Of a stretch of DNA of 57,087 bases, positions 17,742-27,081 are shown in pieces. Numbering within the stretch: position 1 is the first letter of the stretch; each line of letters opens with the position of its first letter. Origin of the DNA: Proteiniborus ethanoligenes (lineage in GTDB: Bacteria > Bacillota > Clostridia > Tissierellales > Proteiniboraceae); the NCBI RefSeq assembly GCF_900107485.1, contig NZ_FNQE01000026.1, forward strand, positions 1-57,087. Direction: 5' to 3'. The translations under genes and the position numbers were made by a program. Under the pieces are notes generated by a model. That model worked only from the letters and a program-made list of their open reading frames with translations. It did not search any database and was not told where the DNA came from.

Positions 17742-18920
17742 TGCATAGCTATCAAAATATCCTTGTATAAGTACTATAGGAGTACCCTTGTCTCCACTTC
17801 CACTTATAAGGTCACATAAACTCCCTAAAAGATCTGTTAGCTGTCTAGGAGTAGTTCCTAAGGTTTCGGCCTTACCTGCTGAATTAGATTCTTTTTCTCT
17901 TATCTTCTGTTTTATTGCTTCTTCTCTTTCATTTTCATTAAGTTCGCTAAGCTCATTGTCTGCAATATATTTTAGCTTTATTTCATTTGGTGTTCCTTTA
18001 AGTCCATCAGTATAGCCTGGTGATACTACTGGGTCAGCCAACTCCCATATTTTACCTGCCGGGTCTTTAAAAGCTCCGTCTCCATACACCATGACTTCCA
18101 CCTGCTTGCCTGTTTTATCCTTTATAGCTTTTTGTATATTAGTTACTAATTCTTGACAATCTTTAGGAAATAGTTTTACCTTTTCTTCTGTAGCAGTATT
18201 AGAACCAAGCAAGCCATAATCCGGATTAAATCCACTACCATTAATAGATATATTTAAAATATCATCTAGACCATATATAGTTTCTGCTCCTGCATCTTTT
18301 AAAATTCTCTTTGTTCTTTTTCTTTCATGAATATTAGCCACTAATATTTCTTTAGTATAGTCTAAAGCCACTCTTGGGTCATTTGCTAAAATTATTTCTA
18401 TATTATTATTTGATGAAATGCCTTCATAATAGCTTACATAATCTATACCTGTAAAAGGATGTTCTACTTTTTCACCAAAAAGCTCTCTATACTTTTCTTC
18501 ACTTAAAATATCAGTATAAGGATTAACACCTAGTTCATCCATAACATCGACATCCATAATATGGTTACCCACCTCATCTGATGGATAATTTAAAAACAAA
18601 TAAACCTTTTTGCCACTTAAAGCGATACCCTTTAATATTAAAGAAAATCTATTTCTGCTTAATATTGGAAAAAGTACAGCTATATCGCCTTTAAATTTTC
18701 TACTTATGTCATATGCTATGTCATGTATTGTAGCATAATTACCCTGAGCTCTTGCTACTAAAGATTCAGTTATACCTATTACATCTCTATCTTTAATGCT
18801 AAAATTTTCTGTTTTCATTGCTTTTAGTAGAGAATCTACTACTATATTTACTAAATCATCCCCCTCTTTTATAATAGGAGCTCTAATTCCTCTTGCGGTT
18901 GTACCCACTGCTCTTTCCAC
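17733..18920 (-). CDS. CofE-like protein (coenzyme F420-0:L-glutamate ligase family)
   Basis: A 395-residue protein. The N-terminal half, with [14 protein letters not shown] near residue 48 and [19 protein letters not shown] near 78-96, fits the F420 ligase fold. Later [29 protein letters not shown] and a long charged helix complete it. In methanogens and actinobacteria CofE adds glutamates to F420. No other F420 gene is in the window and Clostridia are not known to make F420, so the substrate is probably something else. The start is GTG after AGGAGG. It has its own terminator and no obvious partner gene. Confidence 0.75.
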   Translation of the reverse strand: MERAVGTTARGIRAPIIKEGDDLVNIVVDSLLKAMKTENFSIKDRDVIGITESLVARAQGNYATIHDIAYDISRKFKGDIAVLFPILSRNRFSLILKGIALSGKKVYLFLNYPSDEVGNHIMDVDVMDELGVNPYTDILSEEKYRELFGEKVEHPFTGIDYVSYYEGISSNNNIEIILANDPRVALDYTKEILVANIHERKRTKRILKDAGAETIYGLDDILNISINGSGFNPDYGLLGSNTATEEKVKLFPKDCQELVTNIQKAIKDKTGKQVEVMVYGDGAFKDPAGKIWELADPVVSPGYTDGLKGTPNEIKLKYIADNELSELNENEREEAIKQKIREKESNSAGKAETLGTTPRQLTDLLGSLCDLISGSGDKGTPIVLIQGYFDSYAAE

Positions 18921-19112
18921 GAATATTCCTCCTTATATACATTTTAGAATATTTGAATTGTTTTTCATCATATTGCAATCACATTATTCTACTAATATAT
19001 TATCACATTATAGACATATATTTATGATTTTTTTATAACGAATAGGAAAGTTATACTTTAATTTTTAAATATAATAGAGCTTGACCTAAATGAAATTTGT
19101 CAAAGTCTTCTT

Positions 19113-20036
19113 TTATTCCTTGTTTATTAAAATTATTCCAGCAGAAACTAATATAACTGATATTATTACATTAAACCCCAAAAGTCTTTCCCCTAGGAAA
19201 ATGTATGATAAGAATACTCCAAACAAGGGTACAGAGAACTTATAAATAGAAACCTTCCCAACTCCATTATACCTTAACAAAATTGTCCATAAGGTAAAGG
19301 CACATGCAGAAATAAATCCTAAGTATAATAGCAGCATCCAGTTGTTAGAAGTGAGCACTAGTCCTCTTCCTCCCCCTAAAAAACCTGCTAGTATTAATAA
19401 CAATGAACCTAAAAATAGTTGATAGCCAGATACGGCAAAGGGTGATATGTTTTTAGCTATTTTTTTAGTGTATATGCCTGCTAATGCGCCTACTAGGCTA
19501 GAGATAATAATAAACCCTTCTCCTGTAAATCTAAAACCACCTTGAAAGGCTCCACCCTTTAAATTTACAATAACTACTCCTGCAAAGCCTAATAATACTC
19601 CCATTATTCTTTTAGCATTTAGTCTGTCCTCCTCATAGAAAAAGTGGGCTAATATTACACTAAAGAATGTAGTCGTAGCAGCAAGTATAGAACCTTTTGT
19701 ACCACTAGTATTTGAAAGACCAATATAGAAAAATACATACTGTATAGATGTTTGTAAAAGACCTAGGAAGCCTACCTTAGATATGTCTTCTTTTTTAATT
19801 TTTATTGTCCTTCCTGTGACTAATGAAAATACAAATATCATAATTGAAGATATAAAAAATCTGTATCCTGCAAAAACTATTTTTTGAAAGGTGTCCTCAG
19901 CACCAATATCAAATAGTTTATAGCCTATCTTTACTGAAGGAAAGGCACTTCCCCATAAAAAACAGCTTATAAGTCCTAATATCATAATCATATATGGTTT
20001 TGTAAATATAGTTTCTTTTTTGTCTTTCAATTGCAT
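19113..20036 (-). CDS. DMT superfamily (EamA) transporter
   Basis: A 307-residue membrane protein with about ten hydrophobic segments arranged as two EamA repeats. The first begins GLISCFLWGSAFPSVKIGY and the second IISSLVGALAGIYTKKI. This family exports amino acids, nucleosides or other metabolites. The substrate cannot be read. AAAGGAGAG lies very close to the ATG, so a TTG two codons later could be the real start. It is a single gene. Confidence 0.88.
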   Translation of the reverse strand: MQLKDKKETIFTKPYMIMILGLISCFLWGSAFPSVKIGYKLFDIGAEDTFQKIVFAGYRFFISSIMIFVFSLVTGRTIKIKKEDISKVGFLGLLQTSIQYVFFYIGLSNTSGTKGSILAATTTFFSVILAHFFYEEDRLNAKRIMGVLLGFAGVVIVNLKGGAFQGGFRFTGEGFIIISSLVGALAGIYTKKIAKNISPFAVSGYQLFLGSLLLILAGFLGGGRGLVLTSNNWMLLLYLGFISACAFTLWTILLRYNGVGKVSIYKFSVPLFGVFLSYIFLGERLLGFNVIISVILVSAGIILINKE

Positions 20037-20130
20037 CTCTCCTTTTGTTATTAAATACCTGATTTTATTTCAATAGTTGATATAATAAGCAGATAAGACT
20101 TATAGTCTATTATTATACTATATTTCACAA

Positions 20131-20169
20131 AATTAATCAGCCTATTCATGCTGAATAGGCTGATTAATT
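20131..20169. terminator. Eighteen-pair terminator overlapping the acetyltransferase stop
   Basis: Perfect stem 20131-20148 with 20152-20169 and a three-base loop. It touches the stop codon of the minus-strand acetyltransferase gene. The stem's terminal AATTAA-rich end serves as the tail. Confidence 0.75.
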
Positions 20170-20762
20170 TAACTTACCTTTTCCTTATAATAAAAATCAG
20201 TTTCTCCAATCCTCTTAAATCCCACTGATTCATAAAATCTTATAAGCTTATGCTTTAATAGTATCATTTGTTCATCTTTTGGATTCATTATATATTCAAC
20301 TTCCCCGTTTATCCTTTCTAAGGGGCCAGGCATTAAATATATACAAGATACAGGTTCACTTATATTTTTACTTAAAAATCGAGGTAACTGCTTGAAAATT
20401 TTTCTACCTATTCCTTGACCTCTATATTCCTTATCAATAAAAAGCTCTGTAATATAAAACGCATTATCCTTACGATTTTCTTTTGATAATACTTGGATAT
20501 AAAAGGTCTTGATTTCCTCCTCCTCTTCTTTATCAGTAAATTCTAGAACCTTTAAAACTTCATCTGATTTTAATTCTCTAAGAATATTGTCTACATTCAG
20601 TAAAACACCTCTAATGTATCCAATTACTCCTTTCTCATCTGTAATATTAATCATTATCTCTTTCTTGTAATGTGATAGCTTTAATATTGAATTATTATGT
20701 GCTTCGCTATCACAATTATTATCACTGTCACTATCTTCACTGTCAGAACTTTTTGAGTTCAT
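20169..20762 (-). CDS. GNAT family N-acetyltransferase with acidic Ser/Asp-rich N-tail
   Basis: A 197-residue protein. Acetyl-CoA motif A, with ELFIDKEYRGQGIGRKIFK near residues 108-125, is clear. A late strand FYESVGFKRIGETDFYYKE closes the fold. The first 20 residues (NSKSSDSEDSDSDNN) are a low-complexity acidic tail not typical of the family. Substrate unknown. GAGGTG lies before the ATG. No cotranscribed partner. Confidence 0.82.
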   Translation of the reverse strand: MNSKSSDSEDSDSDNNCDSEAHNNSILKLSHYKKEIMINITDEKGVIGYIRGVLLNVDNILRELKSDEVLKVLEFTDKEEEEEIKTFYIQVLSKENRKDNAFYITELFIDKEYRGQGIGRKIFKQLPRFLSKNISEPVSCIYLMPGPLERINGEVEYIMNPKDEQMILLKHKLIRFYESVGFKRIGETDFYYKEKVS

Positions 20763-21088
20763 TAAAAAACACCTCTAATTTTATTATTTTATTATACTTA
20801 TATAGTATATTCTAATATTATACATTTTATTGAAAATACTCAAACTTAGATTTCCTTAATAATCCGTCAAATTAAATAGCTTCTTCATGACTTTTTTACT
20901 CTATTACTAGCTTTACTTTAATAATCTTGTTTTTACTTCTTTTTAATAGTATTCTTATGTGAATTATCTAAAATGCTCACAAAAGCTTCTGTGATTCCAC
21001 TGCAAGTTAGCTTTTGTTGAAGCTTATTGTGTCAAGTTCTTTTGCATAAAAAGATAGGTAGAAATAAATTCTACCTACACCAATTTGA
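20763..21088. other. Intergenic region, no gene seen
   Basis: 326 A/T-rich bases between two minus-strand genes. It holds an inverted repeat ACAAAAGCT/AGCTTTTGT (20979-20987, 21009-21017) and the AEC gene terminator at 21055-21077. No ORF with a ribosome site was found. Confidence 0.5.
21055..21077 (-). terminator. Terminator of the AEC transporter gene
   Basis: TAGGTAGAA (21055-21063) pairs with TTCTACCTA (21069-21077) around a five-base loop, followed on the minus strand by TCTTTTTATG. Confidence 0.8.
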
Positions 21089-22030
21089 TTAAATATTTAT
21101 TGTTAATACAAATATGATAAAAATAACAATACTTACTACTGTATTAAGTACAACAGTATTATTAGCCAATTCCTCATATTCTTGTGTGCTAGAAGCCCCA
21201 ACAAATATTGGCAGTGTAAGAGGAGATGGTAATATTAAAAAAGTAAAATATGCATAATCAAACATTAAGTCTGGTGCAACAATTTTATTTATAACAAATA
21301 TTTTCATAAAATATCCAATTGACAGAATGACTATAAATCTAATCATTATAAATAGTACGCTTTGCTTCATATATTTCTTATTAAACCTTAAGCCATAGCC
21401 TATAATAATTAATATTAATGGAGTAGATAAATTTGATAAATACTCTATCGTTGTATACAGGCCTTTTGCTATCGGATTGTAATGAATGCTTGTCCCAAGT
21501 CCTGTTAAATTTAAGATAATTCCTAAGGTTATACTAATTATAACAGGAGATTTAAAAATTTGTATTCCCGTTTCCACTGAAAATTTTTGATTTCCTAATT
21601 TTATTTTTAAAAGGGTATAAAACAAAAGCCATATGAAGAACTCATGCCCAATACCAAGTATTGATAGCTTCCCTAGGTTTTCAACACCAAAAATAGTTGA
21701 AAATAGGGGTATACCTAGGAAACCAAAAGCAAATCCAGATGAAAAAAAAGGTATTAAGGAATGTTTAATAAGCTTTATCATATTAAGCATTATTCCTGCA
21801 AAATAGAATAGGGTCAACATGAGAAATATGATAATTGAAACTAAAAAATACTCCTTCCTCAGTTCCATATTCAAAAAGGTTATAAATAAAACTGCCGAAA
21901 ATGCAATGTCAATTACTAGTTTCTTTACTTCATCAATAGTAGTTTGTTTAAATGTATTTTTATACCTAAAAAAACATCCCAATGAAATTAATAAAAGTAT
22001 AGGTATTATTTTAGCAGCAATATCAGTCAT
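21089..22030 (-). CDS. AEC family transporter (auxin efflux carrier type)
   Basis: A 313-residue membrane protein with about ten hydrophobic segments. It starts IIPILLLISLGCFFRYKN and has the family's glycine/proline-rich breaks, such as GIPLFSTIFG and LILPSPLTLPIFVG. Bacterial AEC proteins move organic acids such as malate. The substrate here is not known. GGAAGG precedes the ATG, and a clear terminator follows. Single gene. Confidence 0.87.
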   Translation of the reverse strand: MTDIAAKIIPILLLISLGCFFRYKNTFKQTTIDEVKKLVIDIAFSAVLFITFLNMELRKEYFLVSIIIFLMLTLFYFAGIMLNMIKLIKHSLIPFFSSGFAFGFLGIPLFSTIFGVENLGKLSILGIGHEFFIWLLFYTLLKIKLGNQKFSVETGIQIFKSPVIISITLGIILNLTGLGTSIHYNPIAKGLYTTIEYLSNLSTPLILIIIGYGLRFNKKYMKQSVLFIMIRFIVILSIGYFMKIFVINKIVAPDLMFDYAYFTFLILPSPLTLPIFVGASSTQEYEELANNTVVLNTVVSIVIFIIFVLTINI

Positions 22031-22170
22031 ATAAACTTTACCTTCCTAACCATATATTTAAGTTGAATCACTAAAGATATTGTATAATTCTTTTTTCGAC
22101 TACATATAAATATATACTTATATAATAATACCACAATAAACAAGGTTTGGGAAACTAGTTAAAAACATTG

Positions 22171-23769
22171 TTAAAGCTTGGCGAAAATTTTTATTCCCTC
22201 AGCTTTAATAATAGACCATAGTAATAAATTCACCATTAGTAAAGCTATGGTTAAATAGAATGAAAAAACGTTAAAATTTGTAGGTTCAGTGAGATAAAAT
22301 ATAAATATAGGAATAAGCACCGATAATATCCCTATCAGCATTGTAACAACAACACTAGCACTTTGCTTTACAACTACCATATGAGATTTCCATTCTAGCT
22401 TTGGAAGGTGCAGATTAACTATTATCCCTGTCATTGAGATTAAAAAAGCATACAGCGTCGGTATAGCCAAAAACAATATATAGGATATTAGTGTTAACCT
22501 AAATGATACTGCTAGAATCAGAGAATTAACAAACAAAAGGGGCAAAATAACTGTTAAATTGACAAGTATTTTGCTTTTTATAATTTCTATTATTTTTATA
22601 GGTAAGGATTTTACTATCCATATGTTTTTCCCCTCGAGAGATATTGAAGACGCAGTTGTACAGGTAAGGCATATACATAAAGACATAATAGCAATAGCAG
22701 CAGGAACCACAAATTGACTTATCATAGGCATTTCTAAATCTTGAGCTAATTTTTCTTCACCAAGTATTGCCATGCTTATAGTAAATATAGTCATCATTAT
22801 GACACCTATACCTGTGTTAACAACATATATATAGGATGAAAAGTAAAAATTAATTTCTTTTTTGTATAAGGCTATTAATGAAGAAGATACCTTTAATGAG
22901 CTCATCTTATAGTTAGCCTCTTTAAAGCTCTCATTCATTTTAGAGTTAATATTTTTAAAGCTATTTACAAATATTAGAAGAAAAATAACAAATGGGATTA
23001 AAGCACTTAGTATAAATAAAAGTAAGGAAAGTGCTTCTAATTTTTCTAAAGCGTTAACAAAAAATACAATGGGAAAATAAGCCTTTGATATGCTGCCCAT
23101 AAGCTCTGCAGAGCTTTGAATAAATTCTGTTGATATATTATTGATTGAAAAGGAGCCTAGCATTAATATTAAAATTAAAGCAAAGGAGCCTATTATCATA
23201 ATAAGATTTGTAAACTTAAATCTTGTAGATATCTTTCCCAATATAAAAGATAGCCCTGAACCTATAATAAGCGGAATAAAAGGTATAAGAAACATGGCTA
23301 TAAGTGCAAATACATAGTATAGAAAAGTGCTTGAGGATTTTATTCCATAAACAATCAATGGTGGTAACCCTATTATTATAGATACTATTAAATTAGAGCT
23401 ATAAAGTAGCAATAGCTTACTAATAAGAACCTGTGATGTGCTTACTGGTAAAGACATGAGTAAATCATAGTCTTTAAATGAAAATAAATATCCTGAAGCC
23501 TTATATATACTCATAAATAATGAAATTATACTTACATTTATAAAGGCTATAACAAGCAGTATGTTTAATGCATCAAGCTGAAATAAAACATCTGATACCA
23601 TATAAGAGTAAGCAAAGGATGAAGCAAATACGGCAACGAATGCCCATAAAATAGCTATCCCTATAAAAATCATTTTTGTTTTTTCAGATTTAGAGGTCTC
23701 CTTTAAAAATTTATTTAAGCCAAAGGAATTAATAATACTAGCTTTTATAAGTAATTTAGTATTGTTCAT
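22171..23769 (-). CDS. ABC-2 type exporter permease
   Basis: A 532-residue membrane protein with about twelve to sixteen hydrophobic segments and a soluble start (NNTKLLIKASIINSFG). It includes the YLFSFKDYDLLMSLPVS stretch near residue 105, typical of large clostridial ABC-2 permeases. It pairs with the ATPase just upstream. The start is placed at the ATG at 23767-23769, with GGAGG nine bases before, overlapping the ATPase stop by 14 bases. A longer reading from 23811 would lie inside the ATPase gene. The exported substrate is unknown. Confidence 0.85.
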   Translation of the reverse strand: MNNTKLLIKASIINSFGLNKFLKETSKSEKTKMIFIGIAILWAFVAVFASSFAYSYMVSDVLFQLDALNILLVIAFINVSIISLFMSIYKASGYLFSFKDYDLLMSLPVSTSQVLISKLLLLYSSNLIVSIIIGLPPLIVYGIKSSSTFLYYVFALIAMFLIPFIPLIIGSGLSFILGKISTRFKFTNLIMIIGSFALILILMLGSFSINNISTEFIQSSAELMGSISKAYFPIVFFVNALEKLEALSLLLFILSALIPFVIFLLIFVNSFKNINSKMNESFKEANYKMSSLKVSSSLIALYKKEINFYFSSYIYVVNTGIGVIMMTIFTISMAILGEEKLAQDLEMPMISQFVVPAAIAIMSLCICLTCTTASSISLEGKNIWIVKSLPIKIIEIIKSKILVNLTVILPLLFVNSLILAVSFRLTLISYILFLAIPTLYAFLISMTGIIVNLHLPKLEWKSHMVVVKQSASVVVTMLIGILSVLIPIFIFYLTEPTNFNVFSFYLTIALLMVNLLLWSIIKAEGIKIFAKL

Positions 23770-24475
23770 TATCAGTAACCTCCAAAAAAACTCTCTCAAG
23801 GGAGCTATCACCTTTTACTTTCTGTGTTTCTCCACTAGCAATTAGCTTTCCATCTTTAATGATCGCAATTTTATTGCAGAGCTTTTCTGCAACCTCTAGC
23901 ACATGAGTAGAGAAAAATATAGCACTACCTTTTTGACACATTTCCTTCATGTATTCCTTTAAAATGTGAGCTGCCTTAGGATCTAATCCAACAAAGGGCT
24001 CATCTAAAATCAAAAGCTTAGGCTCATGAATTAACGCAGAGATAATAGCAAGCTTTTGCTTCATACCATGAGAATATGATGATATTAAATCTCCTAAGTT
24101 TTTTGTTAACTCAAATGAATTAGAAAACTTTTCGATATTTCTTTCTCTATCTGCTTTAGAGATACGAAAAATGTCTGAAATAAAATTCAAATATTGTATT
24201 CCCGTCATACTCTCATATAAATCAGGATTGTCTGGAATATACGCTAGTAGTTTTTTGCATTCTATTGGATTTTCTCTTATGGAAATGCCATCTATAAAGA
24301 TATCTCCTTCATCAAAATCTAATATTCCAGTAACACATTTTATAGTTGTGGTCTTACCTGCCCCATTATGGCCTATAAATCCATATATATCTCCCCTTTC
24401 AATATTTAAGCTAAGATTGTCTACTGCTTTTTTCCCACCTTTATATGTTTTAGAAAGATTATTTATTTTTAGCAT
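23756..24475 (-). CDS. ABC exporter ATP-binding protein
   Basis: A 239-residue ATPase. Walker A GHNGAGKTT near residue 35, signature SYSHGMKQKLAI near 132, Walker B LLILDEPFVGLDP near 155 and switch histidine in FSTHVLE. The signature SxGMKQK is common in ABC-2 (drug/antibiotic-type) exporters. AAAGGAAG lies before the ATG. It is translationally coupled with the permease by overlap. Confidence 0.93.
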   Translation of the reverse strand: MLKINNLSKTYKGGKKAVDNLSLNIERGDIYGFIGHNGAGKTTTIKCVTGILDFDEGDIFIDGISIRENPIECKKLLAYIPDNPDLYESMTGIQYLNFISDIFRISKADRERNIEKFSNSFELTKNLGDLISSYSHGMKQKLAIISALIHEPKLLILDEPFVGLDPKAAHILKEYMKEMCQKGSAIFFSTHVLEVAEKLCNKIAIIKDGKLIASGETQKVKGDSSLERVFLEVTDNEQY

Positions 24476-24663
24476 TTTATTTCTTCCTTTCTTTATGTAT
24501 TAGTCTATCAATATGTTTTCACATAAATTATATCATTTCTTAAAATAATATTTATATATATTATTTAGATTTAGTTTAAAATAAATAATTATTTTATTCT
24601 TTATTATATATCTTTCTAATCAAGGAAATAATACTATAAAACTGATAGAAGGGAATGTAGTTT

Positions 24664-24975
24664 ATGGATGTAAATAGTCCTTTGATATGCCCTAAATGCC
24701 AAGGAAAATATTTAGAAATGAAGAGAGAAGCTACTTATTTATATACATATAAAATAGATACCCCTCTCACAGAGGATTGGAGTAAGGAAAATGGAGTATG
24801 GCCTTTTCTATTTGACAACCGAGAGCAGCTAAGTAATGAGGAGTATATTCAATGTGAGGGCTGTAGCTCAAAATTTCCCTTTAGCCTGGGGACTGATAAT
24901 ACTAAGATTCATCTCACAATTATACAGAAAGCAATACGTTCTGATTTTATTAAAGAACCTGAGTTTTGGGGATAA
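24664..24975 (+). CDS. Small zinc-ribbon protein, unknown function
   Basis: A 103-residue protein not recognised as a named family. Cysteine pairs CPKC (residues 9-12) and CEGC (near 64-67) would form one zinc ribbon with a long insert containing aromatic residues (YLYTYKID and NGVWPFLFDN). The C-terminus is plain. AAGGGAATG precedes the ATG. It is divergent from the ABC exporter genes and followed by a strong hairpin, so it is a single-gene unit. The cysteine spacing and site make it likely to be real. Confidence 0.68.
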   Translation: MDVNSPLICPKCQGKYLEMKREATYLYTYKIDTPLTEDWSKENGVWPFLFDNREQLSNEEYIQCEGCSSKFPFSLGTDNTKIHLTIIQKAIRSDFIKEPEFWG

Positions 24976-25009
24976 ATGTAAAAGAGCCATAGCTTTCTTT
25001 GTACTGATG

Positions 25010-25055
25010 TGACCTCCCATAAGTCAGATTTTTTAGGTCTAACTTATGGGGGTCA
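25010..25055. terminator. Bidirectional terminator between zinc-ribbon gene and oppF
   Basis: TGACCTCCCATAAGT (25010-25024) pairs with ACTTATGGGGGTCA (25042-25055) with one bulged base; the loop is T-rich. It sits between convergent genes and closes the opp operon on the minus strand. Confidence 0.65.
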
Positions 25056-25103
25056 GTTCATACATGAGAAAACCATGACCCTTTATAATACTTTTATATG
25101 AAA

Positions 25104-26027
25104 TTAGGAGGTCCATTTTTTGATTTCTTCCTTAGTTCCTAATACAAAATGTCCCTTTTCTATCTCAGTAAATTCTCCTTTTTCATAATCTATATCTTTT
25201 TTATCATAATGAGTTCTTTTCCTAGTTCTTTCTAATATAGGATTGGGATAAGGTATGGCTGATAGTAAGGATTTAGTATAGGGATGAGTAGCATTGCTGT
25301 ATATGGATTCTGCTGTCCCTAACTCAACCATCTTCCCCAAATGCATAACTCCAATTTTATCGCTTATATATTTCACCATTGATAAATCATGTGCAATAAA
25401 TATATAGGTTAAATTTCTTTCTTTTTGCAGGTTTTTTAATAGGTTTACTACCTGAGCTTGTATAGAAACATCTAGGGCGCTTATGGCTTCATCTGCAATT
25501 ATAAAATCTGGCTCAAGGACTAAAGCTCTAGCTATACCTATTCTTTGTCTCTGTCCCCCACTAAATTCATGGGGATATCTGTGAGCATGTTCTCTAGATA
25601 AGCCAACAGTTTCTAAAATATTATATACCTTTTCCTTTCTTTCCTCCTTTGTTTTATAAAGCTTATGAATGTCTAAACCCTGTGCAATTATGTCTAAAAC
25701 TGTTTTTCTAGGATTTAACGAAGCCATCGGGTCTTGAAATATCATCTGCATCTTTGTTCTTAGCATTTTCTCAGTCTCACTATCTATTTGTCCTGATATT
25801 TTTTTGCCTGAAAAGGTAACTTCCCCTGCTGTTGGATTATACAGCCTTATTATACTTCTACCAGTTGTAGATTTGCCTGAACCGCTTTCTCCCACAAGAC
25901 CAAAGGTTTCACCTCTGTATACATTAAATGATATATTATCTACTGCTTTTAATAGGTTTTTTCTGTCTAGTTTAAAATACTGCTTTAAGTTTTTTACACT
26001 TAAAATTACTTCTTTATTAGCAGGCAT
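25104..26027 (-). CDS. oppF: Oligopeptide ABC importer ATPase OppF-like
   Basis: A 307-residue ATPase. Walker A GESGSGKSTTGR near residue 46, signature SGGQRQRIGIARAL near 155, Walker B FIIADEAISALD near 175, and the C-terminal Opp extension HPYTKSLLSAIPYP. It energises peptide uptake with OppD. GGAGG lies in the end of oppD and the ATG overlaps that gene by 11 bases. Dpp or App assignment cannot be excluded. Confidence 0.92.
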   Translation of the reverse strand: MPANKEVILSVKNLKQYFKLDRKNLLKAVDNISFNVYRGETFGLVGESGSGKSTTGRSIIRLYNPTAGEVTFSGKKISGQIDSETEKMLRTKMQMIFQDPMASLNPRKTVLDIIAQGLDIHKLYKTKEERKEKVYNILETVGLSREHAHRYPHEFSGGQRQRIGIARALVLEPDFIIADEAISALDVSIQAQVVNLLKNLQKERNLTYIFIAHDLSMVKYISDKIGVMHLGKMVELGTAESIYSNATHPYTKSLLSAIPYPNPILERTRKRTHYDKKDIDYEKGEFTEIEKGHFVLGTKEEIKKWTS

Positions 26028-27063
26028 TTAGTGCTACCTCCTTTTTCATCATTTCAATCCTATCCTTCAATACCTTTGGCATCTGAATTTTAGGTGCTTT
26101 TTCATGGAGTAACCAGGTAGCTGCATAATGAGTATCTGATACTTTAAAGAAAGGAGGTTCCTCTTCAAAGTCAATCTTTAGAGCATAATCACTTCTAAGT
26201 GCAAAGGCATCTCCCTTAGGTGGATATAGCATATTAGGCGGTGTTCCTGGGATTGCATATAACTCATTTTGCTGATTTGCCATATCTGGAACAGAAGCTA
26301 GTAATCCCCATGTATATGGGTGCTGTGGATGGTAAAATATTTCCTCAGAGGTTCCATACTCAATAATTTTTCCTGCATACATTATAGCTACTCTATCTGC
26401 TATATTTGCAACTACTCCTAAATCATGTGTAATAAAGATAATAGATAGTCCTATTTTATTTTGAATCTCCTTTATTAAATCTAATATTTGTGCTTGTATA
26501 GTAACATCTAGCGCAGTAGTTGGTTCATCTGCAATGAGAATCTTTGGATTACATGCAAGTGCTATAGCGATTACAATTCTTTGCCTCATACCTCCACTTA
26601 ATTGATGTGGATATTGCTTATATCTTTTTTCAGGCTCATTTATGCCAACAAGCTGGATTAGCTCTATAGCTTTTTCCTTAGCTTGGGATTTACTAAGCTT
26701 TTGATGCTCCATTATGCTTTCAGCTATTTGATAGCCTACTGTCATAGTTGGATTTAATGATGTCATAGGATCTTGAAAAATCATAGCTATTTCTTTTCCT
26801 CTAATATTTGTTATTTCCTTGTTACTTATTTTTGTCAAATCCTTGCCTTCAAATAGTATTTCTCCTTTTTCTATAACCTCATTCTTGGCAAGTATGCCCA
26901 TTAACACCTTAGTTGTCACTGATTTCCCAGAGCCACTTTCTCCTACGATAGCTAGTGTCTCTCCCTTGTACAAATCAAAGCTAACACCTCGGATAGCTTT
27001 AACTATTCCATTATGAGTATTAAAAGATACATGCAAATCTTTTACTTCAAGTATTTTTTTCAT
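26017..27063 (-). CDS. oppD: Oligopeptide ABC importer ATPase OppD-like
   Basis: A 348-residue ATPase. Walker A GESGSGKSVTTK near residue 37, SGGMRQRIVIAIAL near 155, ILIADEPTTALD and the Opp C-terminal cysteine-containing or proline-rich region (HPYTWGLLASVPDM, IPGTPPNMLYPPKGD). The cysteines usual in the iron-sulfur-like C-terminal motif of OppD are absent here: the segment reads GDAFALRSDYAL where many relatives have GCxFxxRC. The start is placed at the ATG at 27061-27063 after GGTGG; an in-frame GTG four codons earlier overlaps that site. Confidence 0.9.
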   Translation of the reverse strand: MKKILEVKDLHVSFNTHNGIVKAIRGVSFDLYKGETLAIVGESGSGKSVTTKVLMGILAKNEVIEKGEILFEGKDLTKISNKEITNIRGKEIAMIFQDPMTSLNPTMTVGYQIAESIMEHQKLSKSQAKEKAIELIQLVGINEPEKRYKQYPHQLSGGMRQRIVIAIALACNPKILIADEPTTALDVTIQAQILDLIKEIQNKIGLSIIFITHDLGVVANIADRVAIMYAGKIIEYGTSEEIFYHPQHPYTWGLLASVPDMANQQNELYAIPGTPPNMLYPPKGDAFALRSDYALKIDFEEEPPFFKVSDTHYAATWLLHEKAPKIQMPKVLKDRIEMMKKEVALNAC

Positions 27064-27081
27064 GATTCCACCCACTTCTTA

